Positions 62,135 through 64,000 of a DNA stretch of 64,000 nt are shown here, in pieces (positions within the stretch are counted from its first letter, which is position 1; each line of letters opens with the position of its first letter). The stretch covers positions 62,001-126,000 of the forward strand of contig NZ_PKMZ01000011.1 of the NCBI RefSeq assembly GCF_002893625.1. The letters are read 5' to 3'. Source of the stretch: Mangrovicella endophytica. GTDB lineage: Bacteria; Pseudomonadota; Alphaproteobacteria; Rhizobiales; Rhizobiaceae. The position numbers were made by a program, and so were the translations under genes. The notes below the pieces were generated by a model. The model saw nothing but the letters and a program-made list of their open reading frames with translations, did not search any database and had not been told where the DNA came from.

Positions 62135-64000
62135 TTGCACCTTCTCCTCGCCCAGAAGGGAACGATCGCCGAGGGGGGCGAGGCGGTCGATCTCGGCCAG
62201 AGCCCAGGCGATATCGTCGTCCTATCTGCGGCAGATACCGAAATCGCAGCTCTCGCGGGCGCGGCGGGGCGGCTCGGCGACGATGCGCCATCGCTGCGCC
62301 TCGCCAATCTGTTGCGCCTGTCGCATCCGATGTCGGTCGATACCTATGTCGAGCGGACGGCGCGGCATGCCAGGCTCGTGGTGGTGCGGCTGCTCGGCGG
62401 TGCTGCCTATTGGCCCTACGGGCTCGACGCGCTGCTGGCGAATGCGCAAGGCAGCGGCTCGCAACTCGTGGTGCTGCCCGGCGACGACAAGCCGGATCCC
62501 GGCCTCGACCGTTATTCCACCGTTCCCACTGAAGCGCGCGACCGGCTGTGGCGCTACCTCGTCGAGGGCGGGGCGGAGAATGCGGCCAAGTTTCTCCAGG
62601 CCTGCCAAGCCTTGCTGGACGGCAGCGACTGGCCGCCGGAAGCGCAGCCGCTCCTGAAGGCCGGGCGGTTCGAACTGCCCTCCTCCCGCAACGGCGATGC
62701 GCCCGACAGGGAGCGACCGCTGGCGGCGATCGTCTTCTACCGCGCCCTCGTGCAGAGCGGGCAGACCGAGGCCGTCGAGGCTCTGGCCGCCGCGCTCGAT
62801 GATGCCGGGCTCGATGCGCTGCCGGTCTTCGTCACCAGCCTCAAGGATGCGGTGTCCGCTGAGACGTTGCGCGCCCTGTTCCAGCCGCGCCCGCCATCGG
62901 TGGTGATCAACCTCACCGGCTTTGCCGTCTCCTCGCCCGGCGCGGCCCGTCAGCCGACCGTGCTGGAGGAGAGCGGCGCCGTCGTGCTGCAGGCGGTGCT
63001 GGCAAGCGGGTCTGAGGAGGCCTGGGCACAGTCGACGCAGGGCCTCTCGGCCCGTGACCTTGCCATGAGCGTCGCCCTGCCGGAGATCGACGGGCGGGTT
63101 CTCTCCCGCGCCATCGCCTTCAAGTCGGCCGCGACCTGGGATGCGCGCACTGAGACCGACATCGTCGGTCGTCGCGCCCGCCCGGACCGGGTCCGCTTCG
63201 TCGCGGACCTTGCGGCGCGCTGGGCCAGGCTGCGCCGCACAGCACCGGCACAGCGGCGGATCGCCATCCTCCTTGCGAACTACCCTAACCGCGACGGCCG
63301 CCTCGGCAACGGCGTCGGCCTCGACACGCCGGCCGGCACGATCGAGGTACTGCGCGCTCTCGAAGATGCCGGCTATGCCGTCGCGGGCATTCCCGCCGAC
63401 GGCAATGCCTTGATCCGGCACCTGATGGCGGGCCCGACGAATGCCGGCGTCGCCGCCCGTACCATCCGCGAGACGCTGTCGATCGCCGACTATTCCACCT
63501 TTTTCGACACTTTGCCCGATGCGGTGCGGACCGCCGTCACGGATCGCTGGGGTGCGCCGCAGAGCGACCCGTTCTTCGATCCGGATTATGGTTTCGCCCT
63601 GCCGCTGGCGCGCTTCGGCAGCGCAATCGTCGGCATCCAGCCGGCGCGAGGCTACAATATCGACCCGAAGGAGACCTACCACTCCCCGGATCTGGTGCCG
63701 CCGCACAACTACATCGCGCTCTATGCCTTCCTGCGCAGCCGCTTCGATGCCGACGCGATCATCCACATGGGCAAGCACGGCAATCTCGAATGGCTGCCGG
63801 GCAAGGCGCTGGCCTTGTCGGAGGACTGTTTCCCGGAGGCGGTGATGGGGCCGCTGCCGCATCTCTACCCCTTCATCGTCAACGATCCCGGCGAAGGCAC
63901 GCAGGCCAAGCGCCGCACGTCGGCCGTGATCATCGATCACCTGACCCCACCGCTGACGCGCGCCGAGAGCTATGGGCCGCTGAAGGATCTCGAAGCGCTT
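62135..64000 (+). CDS. cobN: Cobaltochelatase subunit CobN (partial, runs off right edge)
   Basis: Large ATP-dependent subunit that inserts cobalt into hydrogenobyrinic acid a,c-diamide with CobS and CobT of the aerobic route. The visible 622 residues cover the N-terminal half. They start LHLLLAQKGTIAEGGEAVDL from a TTG. Later motifs are LLANYPNRDGRLGNGVGLDT, VGIQPARGY, DPKETYHSPDLVPPHNYIA and IIHMGKHGNLEWLPGKALAL. These match CobN rather than the shorter BchH or ChlH only by context, as the families are related. GCGGAG lies before the start. The gene follows cobW by 14 bases. Confidence 0.95.
   Translation, partial: MHLLLAQKGTIAEGGEAVDLGQSPGDIVVLSAADTEIAALAGAAGRLGDDAPSLRLANLLRLSHPMSVDTYVERTARHARLVVVRLLGGAAYWPYGLDALLANAQGSGSQLVVLPGDDKPDPGLDRYSTVPTEARDRLWRYLVEGGAENAAKFLQACQALLDGSDWPPEAQPLLKAGRFELPSSRNGDAPDRERPLAAIVFYRALVQSGQTEAVEALAAALDDAGLDALPVFVTSLKDAVSAETLRALFQPRPPSVVINLTGFAVSSPGAARQPTVLEESGAVVLQAVLASGSEEAWAQSTQGLSARDLAMSVALPEIDGRVLSRAIAFKSAATWDARTETDIVGRRARPDRVRFVADLAARWARLRRTAPAQRRIAILLANYPNRDGRLGNGVGLDTPAGTIEVLRALEDAGYAVAGIPADGNALIRHLMAGPTNAGVAARTIRETLSIADYSTFFDTLPDAVRTAVTDRWGAPQSDPFFDPDYGFALPLARFGSAIVGIQPARGYNIDPKETYHSPDLVPPHNYIALYAFLRSRFDADAIIHMGKHGNLEWLPGKALALSEDCFPEAVMGPLPHLYPFIVNDPGEGTQAKRRTSAVIIDHLTPPLTRAESYGPLKDLEAL

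Noticed and set aside
62222-63940. A 572-codon antisense frame over cobN
   Set aside because: It shadows the CobN frame, whose conserved motifs are intact throughout.

Overview
The window is chromosomal DNA from a high-GC alphaproteobacterium, most likely of the order Hyphomicrobiales (Rhizobiales). The evidence is the tad/cpa pilus gene order, the opgGHC glucan genes, a DUF6894 protein, the cob gene set with CobN and CobW, and protein sequences of rhizobial character. The genus cannot be fixed from sequence alone. Coding density is high, 4-bp stop/start overlaps are common, and no phage, transposase, integrase or CRISPR array was seen.

Layout. (1) 1-7628: tight-adherence (Tad/Flp) pilus locus. 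cpaA, cpaB, cpaC, cpaD and cpaE run leftward behind two near-identical Flp pilin genes. An isolated secretin-N-domain protein and two TadE-like pseudopilins run rightward. (2) 7666-19280: nucleoside uptake and salvage. deoB and upp run rightward. An operon on the minus strand encodes a nucleoside ABC transporter (ATPase and two permeases), an embedded VOC-fold protein, cdd, purine nucleoside phosphorylase and deoA. The matching BMP-type binding protein lies further upstream, beyond slyX and ogt. (3) 19440-26931: msrA, tRNA-Ser(GGA), small conserved proteins, a Crp/Fnr regulator, pabB-pabA-pabC, a divergent dihydrofolate reductase and a MarR regulator. (4) 27150-33972: osmoregulated periplasmic glucan genes opgG-X-opgH-opgC, then an OFA-type MFS carrier with a 39-residue partner protein. 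(5) 34089-40380: mmsA and an RND efflux adaptor/pump pair. (6) 40443-64000: a large cobalamin region that runs off the right edge.

The cobalamin region has several transcription units: cobT; cobS; cobB-cobC-cobD; cbiD-cobK; a minus-strand operon cbiX-cobH-cobL-cobI-cobJ-tumE-tumA-cobM; a TauE-like gene with cobQ; and a riboswitch-controlled operon cbtB-cbtA-cobP-cobW-cobN. Together they cover most corrin methylation steps, ring modification, cobalt uptake and insertion, amidation, and nucleotide-loop assembly.

The main points for a second look are all in this region. An apparent TumE/TumA toxin-antitoxin pair is translationally coupled inside the corrin operon. CobH carries an N-terminal domain of about 300 residues that resembles DUF429 (RNase H-like fold). 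CobJ is fused to CbiG. The gene set mixes markers of early cobalt insertion (CbiX with Fe-S motif and His-rich tail, CbiD, CbiG) with late insertion (CobN, CobK). Elsewhere, both pilin genes share an 18-bp upstream motif. All assignments come from reading motifs and gene order by eye; no database search was run.
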